Positions 19,491-28,550 are shown, counted from the stretch's first letter. The stretch is DNA of 64,000 bases from Actinomycetota bacterium (GCA_009702045.1 WLIV01000001.1:186001-250000); one strand, 5' to 3'. Translations and numbers: made by a program. Notes: generated by a model from the letters alone, not told the origin.

Positions 19491-19551
19491 CCGTTCGTGT
19501 CACACACGGGCCACGGAGGCTCGTGGCCGTTGTGTGTCCGGAAGGGAACGG
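19491..19551. repeat. Dispersed palindrome, family 2, copy A
   Basis: Starts with TTCGTGTCACACA (19494-19506), a 13-nt block shared exactly with copies B (inverted) and C. It is followed by arms GGGCCACG and CGTGGCCG around a 6-nt centre, then TGTGTG; the outermost CCGTTC and GAACGG also pair. It is preceded by a C-rich run. The stop codon of the minus-strand gene 19500-20426 lies inside it. Confidence 0.7.
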
Positions 19552-20426
19552 ATGAGCACTTGGAGGACGTGGTCTGGCGTCTCGATGACATCCGCGGTGG
19601 TGAACTCCAAGACGATCTGACCAGCTTGCTGGAGGTGGTTCCGTCGTCGGGCGTCCTTGCGGCGGTCGCTGTCCGATGAATGGCCCAGCCTTCCGCTGAC
19701 TTCGACGATGACGTTGGTGCCTGGGAAGCGGAAGTCGACGCGGGCGACCGTCGTGCCGTTCGCTCGGAACACGACCTGTGTCTGCGGGCGTGGAAGGCCG
19801 ACGCGCCGTACCAGTTGGAGAAAGCGACGCTCGAGGTGCGACTCACCTCCGCTGTCCAACAGGAGTTCCCTGAGCAGCACGACGCCTCCGCGCCCTGAGC
19901 CGCTGAGAACGCCCAGACGGTCGGTGAGCCGCGAGAGCGCCGTTCGGCGGAGCCGAATCGCGCTGTCGATGGCACGCTCGAGATCCCTGGCGCTCGCTCC
20001 TTGTGTGGCCCAGTCGATGATCGCTCTCGCTGCGGTCGTCGTCCGCAGGCCCTTGTGACGGAATACGTCGCGCTCGTCCCATCGTGTGGTGGTATGCAGG
20101 ACCAAGCTCCGGATCGATCGGCGACCTCTGGGCACCAGGAACTCTGCGTGGTGCGGCGTCGGCACCTCCACACTGAGCCACGTCAGCGCCGATGATCCGA
20201 ACAGCGCTCCTCGGTGACCGAGCCAGGCTGCTCCGGCGCGTGCCTGCATGTCGAAGGTCAAGGGCGCCGCGACGTGGCGGTAATGGTGTGGTGCCACCTC
20301 CAACCACAGGCCGCCGTCCTGCCGCCGACGCCACGCCTCGGGCCCCATGAGCGCGAGCGCGTCGCTGTCGGTCACCAGACCGCCATTTCGATTGCCGACC
20401 TCAACGAGGGAAAGCGAGCGTTTCAT
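19500..20426 (-). CDS. AbiEi-like/DUF559-type protein (putative orphan antitoxin-endonuclease fold)
   Basis: 308 residues from ATG 20426; the frame stays open further upstream, but that part is Pro-rich translation of the repeat and G/C tract. The N-terminal ~60 residues resemble the AbiEi winged-helix domain ('GLVTDSDALALMGPEAWRRRQDGG'). The C-terminal ~100 look like DUF559/Vsr-type PD-(D/E)XK: 'ESHLERRFLQLV', 'ARVDFRFPGTNVIVEVSG' (Asp and Glu in place), then 'RRNHLQQAGQIVLEFT'. Such proteins are multicopy and poorly understood in actinobacteria. No toxin partner lies beside it. It sits between inverted copies A and B of the family 2 palindrome, and its last codons are encoded by copy A. Nuclease activity is inferred only. 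Confidence 0.6.
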   Translation of the reverse strand: MKRSLSLVEVGNRNGGLVTDSDALALMGPEAWRRRQDGGLWLEVAPHHYRHVAAPLTFDMQARAGAAWLGHRGALFGSSALTWLSVEVPTPHHAEFLVPRGRRSIRSLVLHTTTRWDERDVFRHKGLRTTTAARAIIDWATQGASARDLERAIDSAIRLRRTALSRLTDRLGVLSGSGRGGVVLLRELLLDSGGESHLERRFLQLVRRVGLPRPQTQVVFRANGTTVARVDFRFPGTNVIVEVSGRLGHSSDSDRRKDARRRNHLQQAGQIVLEFTTADVIETPDHVLQVLIRSLPDTQRPRASVARV

Positions 20427-20464
20427 GCCCCAACTGGGGACAGCGGGCACCTCATTCCGGCAGT

Positions 20465-20526
20465 TCACCCTGCCCTGGCCACACGCCGGCCACGGCGCCC
20501 CGTGGCCGGTGTGTGACACGAACTGG
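20465..20526. repeat. Dispersed palindrome, family 2, copy B (inverted)
   Basis: The minus strand reads TTCGTGTCACACA (20522-20510), then CCGGCCACGG, a short centre and CCGTGGCCGG, then CGTGTGG. This is the same order as copies A and C. Copies A and B face each other across the gene at 19500-20426. Confidence 0.7.
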
Positions 20527-20604
20527 GGGGGAGGGGCTGGGGGGGGAGGGGCTGGGGTGGGGGTGGGGCAGAGGGGGGCTGGAGCGGGGGTGGGGGGGTG
20601 CGGT
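20524..20604. repeat. G-rich low-complexity tract
   Basis: About 80 nt of runs of 4 to 8 G interrupted by single C, A or T units, including two GGGGAGGGGCT-like units. The plus strand could form G-quadruplexes. It directly adjoins repeat copy B and the stop codon of the YczE-type gene. On the minus strand it is the C-rich stretch that precedes each family 2 palindrome, here greatly expanded. Confidence 0.75.
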
Positions 20605-20607
20605 GGG

Positions 20608-21288
20608 TCAGTGGGCGCTGGCGAGCACGGTGACGTCGCCTCTGAGGCGCAACTTGGGCATGAACACATGCACGAGTGGGCCGATGCCGAAGGTAAACGC
20701 CACTGTGCCGATGCCGATCGCCCCGCCAAGCGCGAGGCCGGCGGCGAGCACCACCAGTTCGATACCCGTGCGCGCGACGCGCACGCTGATGCCGCGCTTG
20801 GCCAGCCCGAGCATCAACCCGTCGCGCGGGCCGGAACCAAGGCCGGCGCCGATGTACAGGCCGGTGCCGAGCGCGATGGACAGCAATCCGCCGCCGAGAT
20901 AGGCGAAGCGCACGACGAGCAGGTTGGAGTGGGGGAGGTGATCATCGATCAGGTACACCACCAGGCCGATCTCGATCACGTTCATCAACGTGCCCAGGCC
21001 CATCTTCTCCTTCAACGGGATCCACAGCAGCACGATGACGGCGCCCGTGAGTTCGATGACGATGCCGGTGGGGATGCCGGTCTTGCGGCCGAACCCCTGG
21101 TGGAACACGTCCCATGCGGCGAGACCGAGTTCGGAGGTGATGAACATGCTGATGCCCAGGCCGAACATCGCCAAGCCGACCATGCAGCGCAGGATCCGCT
21201 CAGGGATGCGGTCTGGCGGCAGCGGGAGGAACACGTGGGCGACGCTACCGGAAACCCTGTGAGACCCCCGTGGTACTTGTTGCAGCAT
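20608..21288 (-). CDS. YczE/YitT-type integral membrane protein
   Basis: About 226 residues and five to six membrane segments. The signature 'GLGISMFITSELGLAAWDVFHQGFGRKTGIPTG' region and the later 'GLYIGAGLGSGPRDGLML' match YczE/YyaS/YitT-type membrane proteins, often paired with regulators of unknown substrate. ATG 21288 is taken as the start, but it overlaps the ATG of the divergent comF gene, so a start inside (GTG at 21234) or upstream (TTG 21318) is possible. It ends at a G-rich tract. Function is unknown; transport is a guess. Confidence 0.6.
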   Translation of the reverse strand: MLQQVPRGSHRVSGSVAHVFLPLPPDRIPERILRCMVGLAMFGLGISMFITSELGLAAWDVFHQGFGRKTGIPTGIVIELTGAVIVLLWIPLKEKMGLGTLMNVIEIGLVVYLIDDHLPHSNLLVVRFAYLGGGLLSIALGTGLYIGAGLGSGPRDGLMLGLAKRGISVRVARTGIELVVLAAGLALGGAIGIGTVAFTFGIGPLVHVFMPKLRLRGDVTVLASAH

Positions 21289-21919
21289 GATGTTCACTAC
21301 TTTCTGCGCCGGTTGCAATCAGCCCGGCGATGTACTCTGCCGGCGCTGCCGGTTCTCGCTCGCGAGTGCGAAAGCCCAGGTCGGAGATGGTGGGGTGCTC
21401 GCCCCGCTGCGCTTTGAAGGGGTTGCACGTGAGGTCGTCCATGGCCTCAAGTACCGCAATCGGCGCTCCGTGGCCAAGGTGCTCGCGGCGCTGATGGTGC
21501 GCCGCCTGCATGTCGGCCGGGTCGATGTCGTCACGTGGGCGCCCACGAGTGCCTCGCGGTCACGTACCCGGGGCTACGACCAGGCCGAGTTGCTGGCGCG
21601 AGCAGTTGCCCACGAGTTGGGGGTGCCCTGTCGTCGGCTGTTGTATCGCAGCCACGGCCCGGCGCAGACCGGGCACACTCGGGCCGAGCGGTTGAACGCG
21701 CCACAGTTCCGAGCGCGCCCAGTGTCGCCGCATCTGCGGGTGCTGCTCGTTGACGATGTGGTCACCACCGGGGCCACGCTGTGCGCTGCGCGCGACGCAC
21801 TCCTGGGTGCGGGTATCTCCGAGGTCGTGTGCGTGGCGGCAGCCGCCACCCCGGACCGCGCATCGTCGACGAGTGCGGTCCGCTCGGGCTGGGCGCCCAG
21901 CCTGGCCAGAGCAAGCTGA
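21287..21919 (+). CDS. ComF-family phosphoribosyltransferase-like protein
   Basis: 210 residues. The N-terminus has a zinc-finger-like 'FCAGCNQPGDVLCRRCR' (CxxC...CxxC), then 'HGLKYRNRRSVAKVLA', 'RSRTRGYDQAELLARAVA', and the PRPP-binding motif 'VLLVDDVVTTGATL', in the standard ComF order. In naturally competent bacteria ComF acts in single-stranded DNA uptake or processing; in actinobacteria it is widespread and often located upstream of secA, as here. Competence cannot be concluded. The ATG overlaps the putative start of the divergent YczE-type gene, so one of the two starts may be wrong. Confidence 0.85.
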   Translation: MMFTTFCAGCNQPGDVLCRRCRFSLASAKAQVGDGGVLAPLRFEGVAREVVHGLKYRNRRSVAKVLAALMVRRLHVGRVDVVTWAPTSASRSRTRGYDQAELLARAVAHELGVPCRRLLYRSHGPAQTGHTRAERLNAPQFRARPVSPHLRVLLVDDVVTTGATLCAARDALLGAGISEVVCVAAAATPDRASSTSAVRSGWAPSLARAS

Positions 21920-22045
21920 GGGGTGCCGTGTTCGGCGGCCGCAGACCCGCTTCGGCCTGCGCGAAAGGTGCCGCTGGCGGCCCCGGAGAGGGCGGAAGTC
22001 TTGCGGCTGGGCAGGTCATGCCAAGGCTCGCGCAGGCACCGCAGG

Positions 22046-22051
22046 TAGGAT
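22046..22051 (+). promoter_or_regulatory. Candidate -10 (TAGGAT) for secA, leaderless
   Basis: TAGGAT ends 10 nt before the secA ATG. The 142 nt between comF and secA hold no other gene that I can support. Confidence 0.4.
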
Positions 22052-22061
22052 TCCGTCCCGC

Positions 22062-24851
22062 ATGAGCATCCTCGACCGCATCCTCCGCGCTGGTGAAGGC
22101 AAGAAGATCAAGGCCCTCGAAGGTCTGGTCCCCGACATCAACGCACTTGAGCCCGAGTTCCGGGCGCTGTCCGACGATGCGCTACGCGCCAAGACCGCAG
22201 AATTCAAGGGTCGCATCGAGCGCGGCGAACCGCTCGACGATCTGTTGTGCGAGGCGTTTTCCGCAGTTCGCGAGGCCGCCACGCGAGTCATCGGTCAGCG
22301 TCACTTCGACGTGCAGATGATGGGTGGCGCCGCGCTGCACTTCGGCTGGGTGGCCGAGATGAAGACCGGCGAGGGCAAGACCCTCGTCAGCACCCTGCCG
22401 GCCTACCTCAACGGTCTGTCGGGCAAGGGTGTGCACCTGGTGACGGTGAACGACTACCTGGCTCGCTTCCACGCCGAGTGGATGGGCCGTATCCACAACT
22501 GGATGGGCCTGGAAGTCGGTCTGATCATTCCCGGCTTCAAGGAGCGCCCTGCTGAGAAGCGGGTCAACTACAGCGCCGACATCACCTACGGCACGAACAA
22601 CGAGTTCGGCTTCGATTACCTGCGCGACAACATGGCCGGCACATTGAACGACAAGGTGCAGCGCGGCCACAACTTCGCGATCGTCGACGAAGTGGACAGC
22701 ATCCTCATCGACGAGGCCCGCACCCCGCTGATCATCAGCGGCCGCGTGGCCGATGCCGCCAAGCTCTATTACCGCTTTGCCAGCATCGTCCGGTCGCTCA
22801 AGCGCGACATCGATTACGAGGTGGAAGAGGACAAGCGCGTCGTCGTTCCGCTCGAAGCCGGCATCGACAAGGTCGAGCAGGCGCTCGGCATCGACAACAT
22901 GTACGACGAGGTACAGCAGAACCTCGTGCACCAGTTGTCGGTGGCCCTCAAAGCCAAGGAACTGTACAAACGCGACAAGGACTACATCATCGCCAACGGC
23001 GAGGTGAAGATCGTCGACGAGTTCACCGGTCGTGTGCTCGAAGGCCGCCGCTGGAGCGAGGGCATCCACCAGGCCGTCGAGGCCAAGGAGGGTGTGAAGA
23101 TCAAGGAAGAGAACCAGACACTCGCCACGATCACCCTGCAGAACTACTTCCGCATGTACGACAAGTTGTCGGGTATGACCGGTACGGCCCAGACCGAGGC
23201 CGCTGAACTTGCCACTACGTACGAGTTGCAGGTGGTGCCGATCCCCACCAACAAGACGATCATCCGCCTCGACCAGGCCGACCTGATCTTCAAGACCGAA
23301 GAGTCGAAGTTCCGCTCTGTGGTGGAAGACCTCGCTGAGAAGTACGAGAAGGGCCAACCCGTCCTGGTGGGCACCATCAGCGTCGAGAAGAGCGAGTATC
23401 TCTCGCGGCACCTGCAGCAGCGCGGCATCCCGCACGAGGTGCTCAACGCCAAGCAGCACACACGTGAGGCGCAGATCGTCGCCCAGGCCGGTCGGCTGCA
23501 CGCGATCACGGTGGCCACCAACATGGCCGGTCGCGGCGTCGACATTCTGCTCGGTGGTAACCCGGAGGGCCTGGCACATCATCAGGTGTTGAAGGAAGGG
23601 CACGACCCGTCGCTGCTCACCGACGACTTCGACCTGCCGATGCCGATCGATCAGATGCCCGAAGAGTTCCAGGCCGCACGCAAGGCTGCGCAGGGCCGCT
23701 ACCAGGAAGTACTCGGGGAGCTGAAGGTATCGTGCCGCGCTGAGGGCGATCAGGTGCGCGAGCTGGGCGGCCTGTACGTGCTGGGTACCGAACGTCACGA
23801 CAGCCGTCGTATCGACAATCAGCTGCGTGGTCGCAGCGGTCGTCAGGGCGACCCCGGCGAGAGCCGTTTCTACCTCAGCCTCGACGACGAGCTGATGCGC
23901 CTGTTCGCCACCGGCGCGCTGAGCTGGGTGATGGGTCGTGCTCTGCCCGACGACGAAGCCATCGAGGCGAAGATGGTCACCAAGGCCATCGAGCGTGCCC
24001 AGACCACCGTCGAGCAGCGCAACGCCGAGATCCGCAAGAACGTGTTGAAGTACGACGAGGTGATGAACGAGCAGCGCAAGGTGATCTATGCGCGTCGTGA
24101 TCAGATCCTCGAGGGTCTCGACCTCAAGGCTGCAGCGATGGAGTATCTGTCCGATGCAGTCGACACGCTGATCGACACCCACTGCGTCAGCGAGGCCGCC
24201 GACGAATGGGACCTCGACGGTCTGGTCAAGGAACTCAAGACGTACTGGCCGAACGAGATCAGCGAGGACGAGCTGCTGAAGTTCGACGACGCCGACGACA
24301 TCTACGACCTGGTGACCGCGAACGCAAAGGTGTTCTACGAGCAGCGTGAGGAAGAACTGACCCCTGTGGTCATGCGCGATGTCGAGCGTCAGGTGATGCT
24401 GCGCATCATCGACCAGCGCTGGCGCGAGCACCTCGAGGAGATGGACTATCTGCAGGAAGGTATCAACCTTCGTGCGATGGGCCAGAAAGACCCGCTGACC
24501 GAATGGCAGCGTGAGGGCTACGAGATGTTCGGCCAGATGATGAAGGGCATCGCGCAGGACTTCGTCAAGTACGTCATGCACGTGCAGGTCATCCGCAACG
24601 ACGCCCCGCAGCAGACCGTGCAGAACGTGCAGCAGATCTCCAGCGAGAACCGACCCACCGACGGCATCGCTGCTGCGGCTCGTGCCGCGGCTGCGGACGG
24701 CGAGATCCCGCCGGATTCCGTACCTGCTGCACCGGCGACGCAGAAGCAGCAGACGGTCGTGAAGGACGAATGGTCGAAGACACCGCGCAACGCACCGTGC
24801 CCGTGCGGCAGTGGCAAGAAGTTCAAGACGTGCCACGGCGCGACCCTCTGA
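22062..24851 (+). CDS. secA: Preprotein translocase subunit SecA
   Basis: 929 residues. The ATPase motor of the Sec pathway, acting at the inner face of the membrane with SecYEG. ATG 22062 gives the conserved N-terminus 'MSILDRILRAGEGKKIKALE'; longer in-frame starts overlap comF. Walker A 'MKTGEGKTLVS' lies near residue 105; DEVD ('IVDEVDSILIDEARTP') and 'VDEFTGRVLEGRRWSEG' follow; motor domain 2 has 'TNMAGRGVDILLGG' and 'QLRGRSGRQGDPG'. The C-terminal SEC-C zinc motif 'APCPCGSGKKFKTCHG' is intact. prfB follows after 13 nt. Confidence 0.98.
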   Translation: MSILDRILRAGEGKKIKALEGLVPDINALEPEFRALSDDALRAKTAEFKGRIERGEPLDDLLCEAFSAVREAATRVIGQRHFDVQMMGGAALHFGWVAEMKTGEGKTLVSTLPAYLNGLSGKGVHLVTVNDYLARFHAEWMGRIHNWMGLEVGLIIPGFKERPAEKRVNYSADITYGTNNEFGFDYLRDNMAGTLNDKVQRGHNFAIVDEVDSILIDEARTPLIISGRVADAAKLYYRFASIVRSLKRDIDYEVEEDKRVVVPLEAGIDKVEQALGIDNMYDEVQQNLVHQLSVALKAKELYKRDKDYIIANGEVKIVDEFTGRVLEGRRWSEGIHQAVEAKEGVKIKEENQTLATITLQNYFRMYDKLSGMTGTAQTEAAELATTYELQVVPIPTNKTIIRLDQADLIFKTEESKFRSVVEDLAEKYEKGQPVLVGTISVEKSEYLSRHLQQRGIPHEVLNAKQHTREAQIVAQAGRLHAITVATNMAGRGVDILLGGNPEGLAHHQVLKEGHDPSLLTDDFDLPMPIDQMPEEFQAARKAAQGRYQEVLGELKVSCRAEGDQVRELGGLYVLGTERHDSRRIDNQLRGRSGRQGDPGESRFYLSLDDELMRLFATGALSWVMGRALPDDEAIEAKMVTKAIERAQTTVEQRNAEIRKNVLKYDEVMNEQRKVIYARRDQILEGLDLKAAAMEYLSDAVDTLIDTHCVSEAADEWDLDGLVKELKTYWPNEISEDELLKFDDADDIYDLVTANAKVFYEQREEELTPVVMRDVERQVMLRIIDQRWREHLEEMDYLQEGINLRAMGQKDPLTEWQREGYEMFGQMMKGIAQDFVKYVMHVQVIRNDAPQQTVQNVQQISSENRPTDGIAAAARAAAADGEIPPDSVPAAPATQKQQTVVKDEWSKTPRNAPCPCGSGKKFKTCHGATL

Positions 24852-24864
24852 AGGGCGACCGTCC

Positions 24865-25965
24865 ATGCGTGATTTCTCCGACGACCTGAAAGACCTGCGA
24901 CGCCGTCTCGGCGAGGCCGAGGGCTATCTGAAGGTCTCCTACAGCCGTACCCGCCTCTCCGAGCTGGAGATGGAGGTGTCGCGCCCCGATCTGTGGGACG
25001 ACCAGGATCTGGCCAAGAAGGTCAACGCCGAGTACTCCAACGTGAAAGGCGACCTCGACACCTTCGACACGCTCAGCGGTGCGCTCGAGGATGTCGAGTT
25101 GCTGCACGAGATGGCTCGCGAAGTCGACGACGAAAGCCAAGAGGGCGATATCGATTCGGCGGTGAAGGCCATCGGCGAGCAGTTGCGGCTGCTCGACATG
25201 CGCAGTCTGTTCACTGGCGAACACGACGAGGCCGACTGCATCGTGCAGATCAACGCCAAGGACGGCGGCGTCGACGCCCAGGACTGGGCCGAGATCCTGC
25301 TGCGCATGTACTCGCGCTGGGCCGAACGCCGTGGCTACGAGCTGGAGGTTGACGAGATCAGCCCTGCCACCGAGGCGGGCATCATGTCGGCCGAGTTCAC
25401 CATCACCGGTCGCTATGCGTACGGGATGATGACCAGCGAGCGCGGCACGCACCGTCTTGTGCGGATCAGCCCGTTCGACAACCAGGGTCGTCGCCAAACC
25501 AGCTTCGCGGCCGTGCAGGTGTGGCCGGTGATGGACGCACCCGATATCGAGATCAACGAATCCGATATCGAGATGCAGGTGTACCGAGCCAGCGGTGCCG
25601 GCGGCCAGCACATCAACAAGACGTCGTCGGCAGTTCGCCTGATCCACCGGCCTACGGGCATGGTGGCCAACAGTCAGGAAGAGCGCAGTCAGCTGCAGAA
25701 CCGCGAGAAAGCGTTGAACCGGCTGAAGGCAATGGTCGCAGCCAAGATCGAAGAAGAGCACGAGGCCGAGCTCGCTCGGATCGCTGGTCGTCAGGCCCAG
25801 GTCGGGTGGGGTAGCCAGATCCGCTCGTACGTGGTGCAGCCGTATCAGATGGTGAAAGACCTCCGTACTGAGGTCGAGACCAGCCAGATCGACGGTGTGC
25901 TCGACGGCGATCTCGACGACTTCATGGAGGGGTACCTCCGCTGGCGACGCCGCGAGGCGGAGTGA
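24865..25965 (+). CDS. prfB: Peptide chain release factor 2
   Basis: 366 residues. RF2 recognises UGA and UAA; the recognition tripeptide SPF is at 202-204 ('VRISPFDNQ') and the GGQ hydrolysis motif is at 246-248 ('[13 protein letters not shown]'). The gene is one uninterrupted frame, so the programmed frameshift that controls prfB in many bacteria is absent, as in other actinobacteria. ATG 24865 is chosen because upstream in-frame codons overlap the end of secA. It sits between secA and ftsE, a common actinobacterial order. Confidence 0.97.
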   Translation: MRDFSDDLKDLRRRLGEAEGYLKVSYSRTRLSELEMEVSRPDLWDDQDLAKKVNAEYSNVKGDLDTFDTLSGALEDVELLHEMAREVDDESQEGDIDSAVKAIGEQLRLLDMRSLFTGEHDEADCIVQINAKDGGVDAQDWAEILLRMYSRWAERRGYELEVDEISPATEAGIMSAEFTITGRYAYGMMTSERGTHRLVRISPFDNQGRRQTSFAAVQVWPVMDAPDIEINESDIEMQVYRASGAGGQHINKTSSAVRLIHRPTGMVANSQEERSQLQNREKALNRLKAMVAAKIEEEHEAELARIAGRQAQVGWGSQIRSYVVQPYQMVKDLRTEVETSQIDGVLDGDLDDFMEGYLRWRRREAE

Positions 25966-26029
25966 GTGGAGTACCGTTGGCCAGCTTGCGGACGGAACGA
26001 AACCCGATGACCTACGTGGAGATGCGTCC

Positions 26030-26707
26030 ATGATCCGACTCGAAAACGTCACCAAGTCCTACTCCACGGAAGTGACCGCGCTCCGCGACGCGAACTTCGA
26101 TATCGCCAAGGGCGAGTTCGTGTTCCTCGTCGGCCCGTCTGGCTCGGGGAAGAGCACGATGCTGCGGTTGATGAACCGTCAGGAGCGTCCCGAGAAGGGC
26201 GCGGTCTGGGTGGCCGGTCGCAACATCAACGACATGCCCGACAGCAAGGTGCCGCACCTGCGGCGCAACATCGGCAACATCTTCCAGGACTACAAGCTGC
26301 TCGCTGGCAAGACCGTGTTCGAGAACATTGCTTTTGCGTTGGAAGTCATCGGCAAGCCGCGGCACGTCATCCGCCAGCAGGTACCGGCGGTGCTGGAGCT
26401 GGTGGGTTTGGGCGGCAAACAGGAGCGTTTCCCGCACCAGTTGTCCGGCGGTGAGCAACAGCGTGTCTCCATCGCTCGCGCGTTCGTGAACCGGCCGCTG
26501 ATCCTTCTCGCCGACGAGCCCACCGGCAACCTCGATCCGGCCACCGGCGAGGGCATCATGCGCCTGCTCGACCGGATCAACAAGACGGGTACCACCGTGG
26601 TGATGGCCACCCACGACCAACGAATCGTGAACATGATGCGCAAGCGAGTGATCCAGTTCGACCGCGGCGTCATCGTGCGCGACCAGGCCCGAGGGGTGTA
26701 CGAATGA
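26030..26707 (+). CDS. ftsE: Cell division ATP-binding protein FtsE
   Basis: 225 residues. The ABC ATPase of FtsEX, which activates peptidoglycan hydrolases at the septum. Walker A is GPSGSGKST (35-43); the Q-loop lies in 'NIFQDYKLL'; the signature is LSGGEQQR; Walker B is '[14 protein letters not shown]'; the switch His is in 'VMATHDQ'. The start at 26030 gives the family's usual '[11 protein letters not shown]' opening; GGAG lies about 9 nt upstream. Its stop overlaps the ftsX start (ATGA). Confidence 0.96.
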   Translation: MIRLENVTKSYSTEVTALRDANFDIAKGEFVFLVGPSGSGKSTMLRLMNRQERPEKGAVWVAGRNINDMPDSKVPHLRRNIGNIFQDYKLLAGKTVFENIAFALEVIGKPRHVIRQQVPAVLELVGLGGKQERFPHQLSGGEQQRVSIARAFVNRPLILLADEPTGNLDPATGEGIMRLLDRINKTGTTVVMATHDQRIVNMMRKRVIQFDRGVIVRDQARGVYE

Positions 26708-27603
26708 TCTCTCGTATCCGCTACACGTTCCGCGAGATGTGGGCCAGCCTGTCGCGCAACCTCACGCTGACTGCCGCCGCCGTCATCACCTCCACGGTGT
26801 CGCTGTTCCTGTTCGGTGGAACCCTGCTGATCCAACGCGCATTCGACAATCAGTTGAAGAAGTGGACCGGCGGCGTCGAGATGATCGTCTACGTCAACCA
26901 CGGTGCCACACCGGACAAGGTGGAGCTCATCCGCAAGGCACTGCTCGCTGAGTCGAGCACTGTGGAGACGGTGGACTACTGCGACGAGACCTGCTCGGCC
27001 GGTATCGCCGCCACCTTGTTTGCCACCGACCCCGCAGCGCTCGAGCAGCTGCTGCCGAATATCCCGTCGCTGTTCAAGGTGAAGCCTGTCGACAAGTCCA
27101 GCAGCGCGTTGTTGCGATCGTTGAAAACCCAGTTTGAGGGTCTCCCGAATGTGCACAGCGTGGAGACACCAGATGAGGCTGTTGATCTGCTGAGTCAGCT
27201 CAAGGACTTTTTCGGGGTGAGAACACTTGTCTTATCGGTAGTGCTGTTGGGGGCCTCTGCGCTCCTCATCTGGAACACCATACGAACCGCGATGTTCGCC
27301 CGACGGCGAGAGATCGAGGTGATGAAACTCGTGGGCGCCACCAACTGGTTCATTCGTCTGCCGTTCATGCTCGAAGGTCTGCTGCAGGGCATCGTCGGTG
27401 CCGCCATGGGCAGCGCCGCGTTGTTGTTCGTCAACGACAACTGGACGTCCGGAGTCAGGGGTTTCCCCGACAACTCGGGGCTCAAGTCGTTCGTTGTCAC
27501 GGACGGATTCCCGCTGTGGGTCTGCTTCTGGATGGTGATCCTCGGCGCCTTCGTCGGTGCAGTGGGTTCCGCCACCGCGGCCTCCCGCTTCCTCGACGTC
27601 TGA
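26704..27603 (+). CDS. ftsX: Cell division protein FtsX
   Basis: 299 residues. The membrane partner of FtsE. TM1 (~22-45) is followed by an extracytoplasmic domain of ~130 residues containing two Cys close together ('[10 protein letters not shown]'), then three further membrane segments with the FtsX-type '[29 protein letters not shown]' cytoplasmic/TM transition (given here as a location, residues ~200-230). The start overlaps the ftsE stop by 4 nt, so translation is coupled. smpB, which often follows ftsX in actinobacteria, is not next here; a crotonase gene is. Confidence 0.95.
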   Translation: MISRIRYTFREMWASLSRNLTLTAAAVITSTVSLFLFGGTLLIQRAFDNQLKKWTGGVEMIVYVNHGATPDKVELIRKALLAESSTVETVDYCDETCSAGIAATLFATDPAALEQLLPNIPSLFKVKPVDKSSSALLRSLKTQFEGLPNVHSVETPDEAVDLLSQLKDFFGVRTLVLSVVLLGASALLIWNTIRTAMFARRREIEVMKLVGATNWFIRLPFMLEGLLQGIVGAAMGSAALLFVNDNWTSGVRGFPDNSGLKSFVVTDGFPLWVCFWMVILGAFVGAVGSATAASRFLDV

Positions 27604-27614
27604 GGTCGGCCCTG

Positions 27615-27620
27615 TAGGGT
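27615..27620 (+). promoter_or_regulatory. Candidate -10 (TAGGGT) for the crotonase gene, leaderless
   Basis: TAGGGT ends 8 nt before the ATG at 27629, and there is no Shine-Dalgarno. Confidence 0.45.
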
Positions 27621-27628
27621 CGGCCCGC

Positions 27629-28489
27629 ATGGACTACACCCAGATCATCTACGACGTTGCCGACCACATCGCCACGATCACGCTGAACCGTCCCGATCAG
27701 CTCAACGCGTTCACCAACACGATGATGCGCGAGTTGCTCGACGCGTTCGATCGCGTCGACGCTGATGACGACGTACGCGTCGTGATCGTCACCGGAGCTG
27801 GGCGTGGGTTCTGCGCGGGTGCCGACCTGTCGGCTGGCGGTTCGACATTCGCGAAGGGTGGTAGCGACATCATCACCGACGCAGGCGTGCCGCGCGATGG
27901 CGGCGGCATGGTGTCGCTGCGCATCTTCGAGTGCCTCAAGCCGGTGATCGGGGCGATCAACGGGCCGGCAGTGGGTGTGGGCGTCACGATGACGCTAGGT
28001 ATGGACATCCGCCTGGCCAGCGAGACGGCGCGAATCGGCTTCGTGTTCGCCCGACGCGGCATCGTGCCCGAGGCCTGCTCGTCATGGTTTCTGCCGCGGC
28101 TGGTCGGCATCAGCCAGGCGCTCGAGTGGTGCTATTCGGGTCGAGTGTTTCCGGCCTCGGAGGCACTCGAGGGCGGCCTGGTGCGCAGCGTGCACGCTCC
28201 CGGGGATCTGCTGGTCGCGGCGCGTGTGCTGGCCACAGAGATAGCGGAGAACACCGCGCCTGTGAGCATCGCCCTGACCCGGCAGATGCTGTACCGCATG
28301 TTGGGTGAATCGCACCCGATGGCGGCACACCGTGCCGACTCTCGTGGCATTGTCGAGCGCGGCCGCAGCGCCGATGCTGCAGAGGGCGTCACCAGCTTCC
28401 TCGAGAAGCGAGCACCGCAGTTCTCGGTGAAGGTCAGCGATGGCCTGCCGGATCTGTTCCCCGGGTGGGAGCCTCCGAGCTTCTCCTAA
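27629..28489 (+). CDS. Enoyl-CoA hydratase/isomerase (crotonase) family protein
   Basis: 286 residues. The crotonase fold shows the oxyanion-hole segments 'RGFCAGADLSAGG' and 'NGPAVGVGVTMTLGMDIRLAS', and the Glu-containing 'RRGIVPEACSSWFLPRLVG', where Glu is the likely catalytic acid/base. An insertion of ~15 residues after 'GADLSAGG' and a long C-terminal helix region ('VTSFLEKRAPQFS') are typical of actinobacterial enoyl-CoA hydratases. A role in fatty-acid or related acyl-CoA degradation is inferred; the substrate is unknown. A strong hairpin follows the gene. Confidence 0.85.
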   Translation: MDYTQIIYDVADHIATITLNRPDQLNAFTNTMMRELLDAFDRVDADDDVRVVIVTGAGRGFCAGADLSAGGSTFAKGGSDIITDAGVPRDGGGMVSLRIFECLKPVIGAINGPAVGVGVTMTLGMDIRLASETARIGFVFARRGIVPEACSSWFLPRLVGISQALEWCYSGRVFPASEALEGGLVRSVHAPGDLLVAARVLATEIAENTAPVSIALTRQMLYRMLGESHPMAAHRADSRGIVERGRSADAAEGVTSFLEKRAPQFSVKVSDGLPDLFPGWEPPSFS

Positions 28490-28523
28490 TCTCGCCGCGC
28501 TCGCGTGTCGACACCATGTGTGA

Positions 28524-28550
28524 ACAGCCGGCGCCCTGGGCGCCGGCTGT
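28524..28550 (+). terminator. GC-rich hairpin downstream of the crotonase gene
   Basis: A perfect 12-bp stem, ACAGCCGGCGCC with GGCGCCGGCTGT, and a 3-nt CTG loop. There is no long T run, so it may be an intrinsic terminator of the actinobacterial type or an mRNA 3'-end stabiliser. Confidence 0.6.

Noticed and set aside
20427-20729. N-terminal extension of the AbiEi/DUF559-type protein
   Set aside because: The extra ~100 residues are Pro/Cys-rich translation of repeat copy B, the G-rich tract and the antisense of the neighbouring gene; the conserved domain begins after ATG 20426.
21920-22061. Possible structured RNA between comF and secA
   Set aside because: The 142 nt are GC-rich and can fold, but no known RNA class, long perfect stem or conserved motif was recognised.
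22182-24866. 894-residue minus-strand open frame opposite secA
   Set aside because: It has no recognisable domain, mirrors secA codon usage, and secA motifs are intact on the plus strand.
24865-25965. Programmed frameshift in prfB
   Set aside because: The RF2 frame is continuous from ATG to the end with no internal TGA, so no frameshift is needed.
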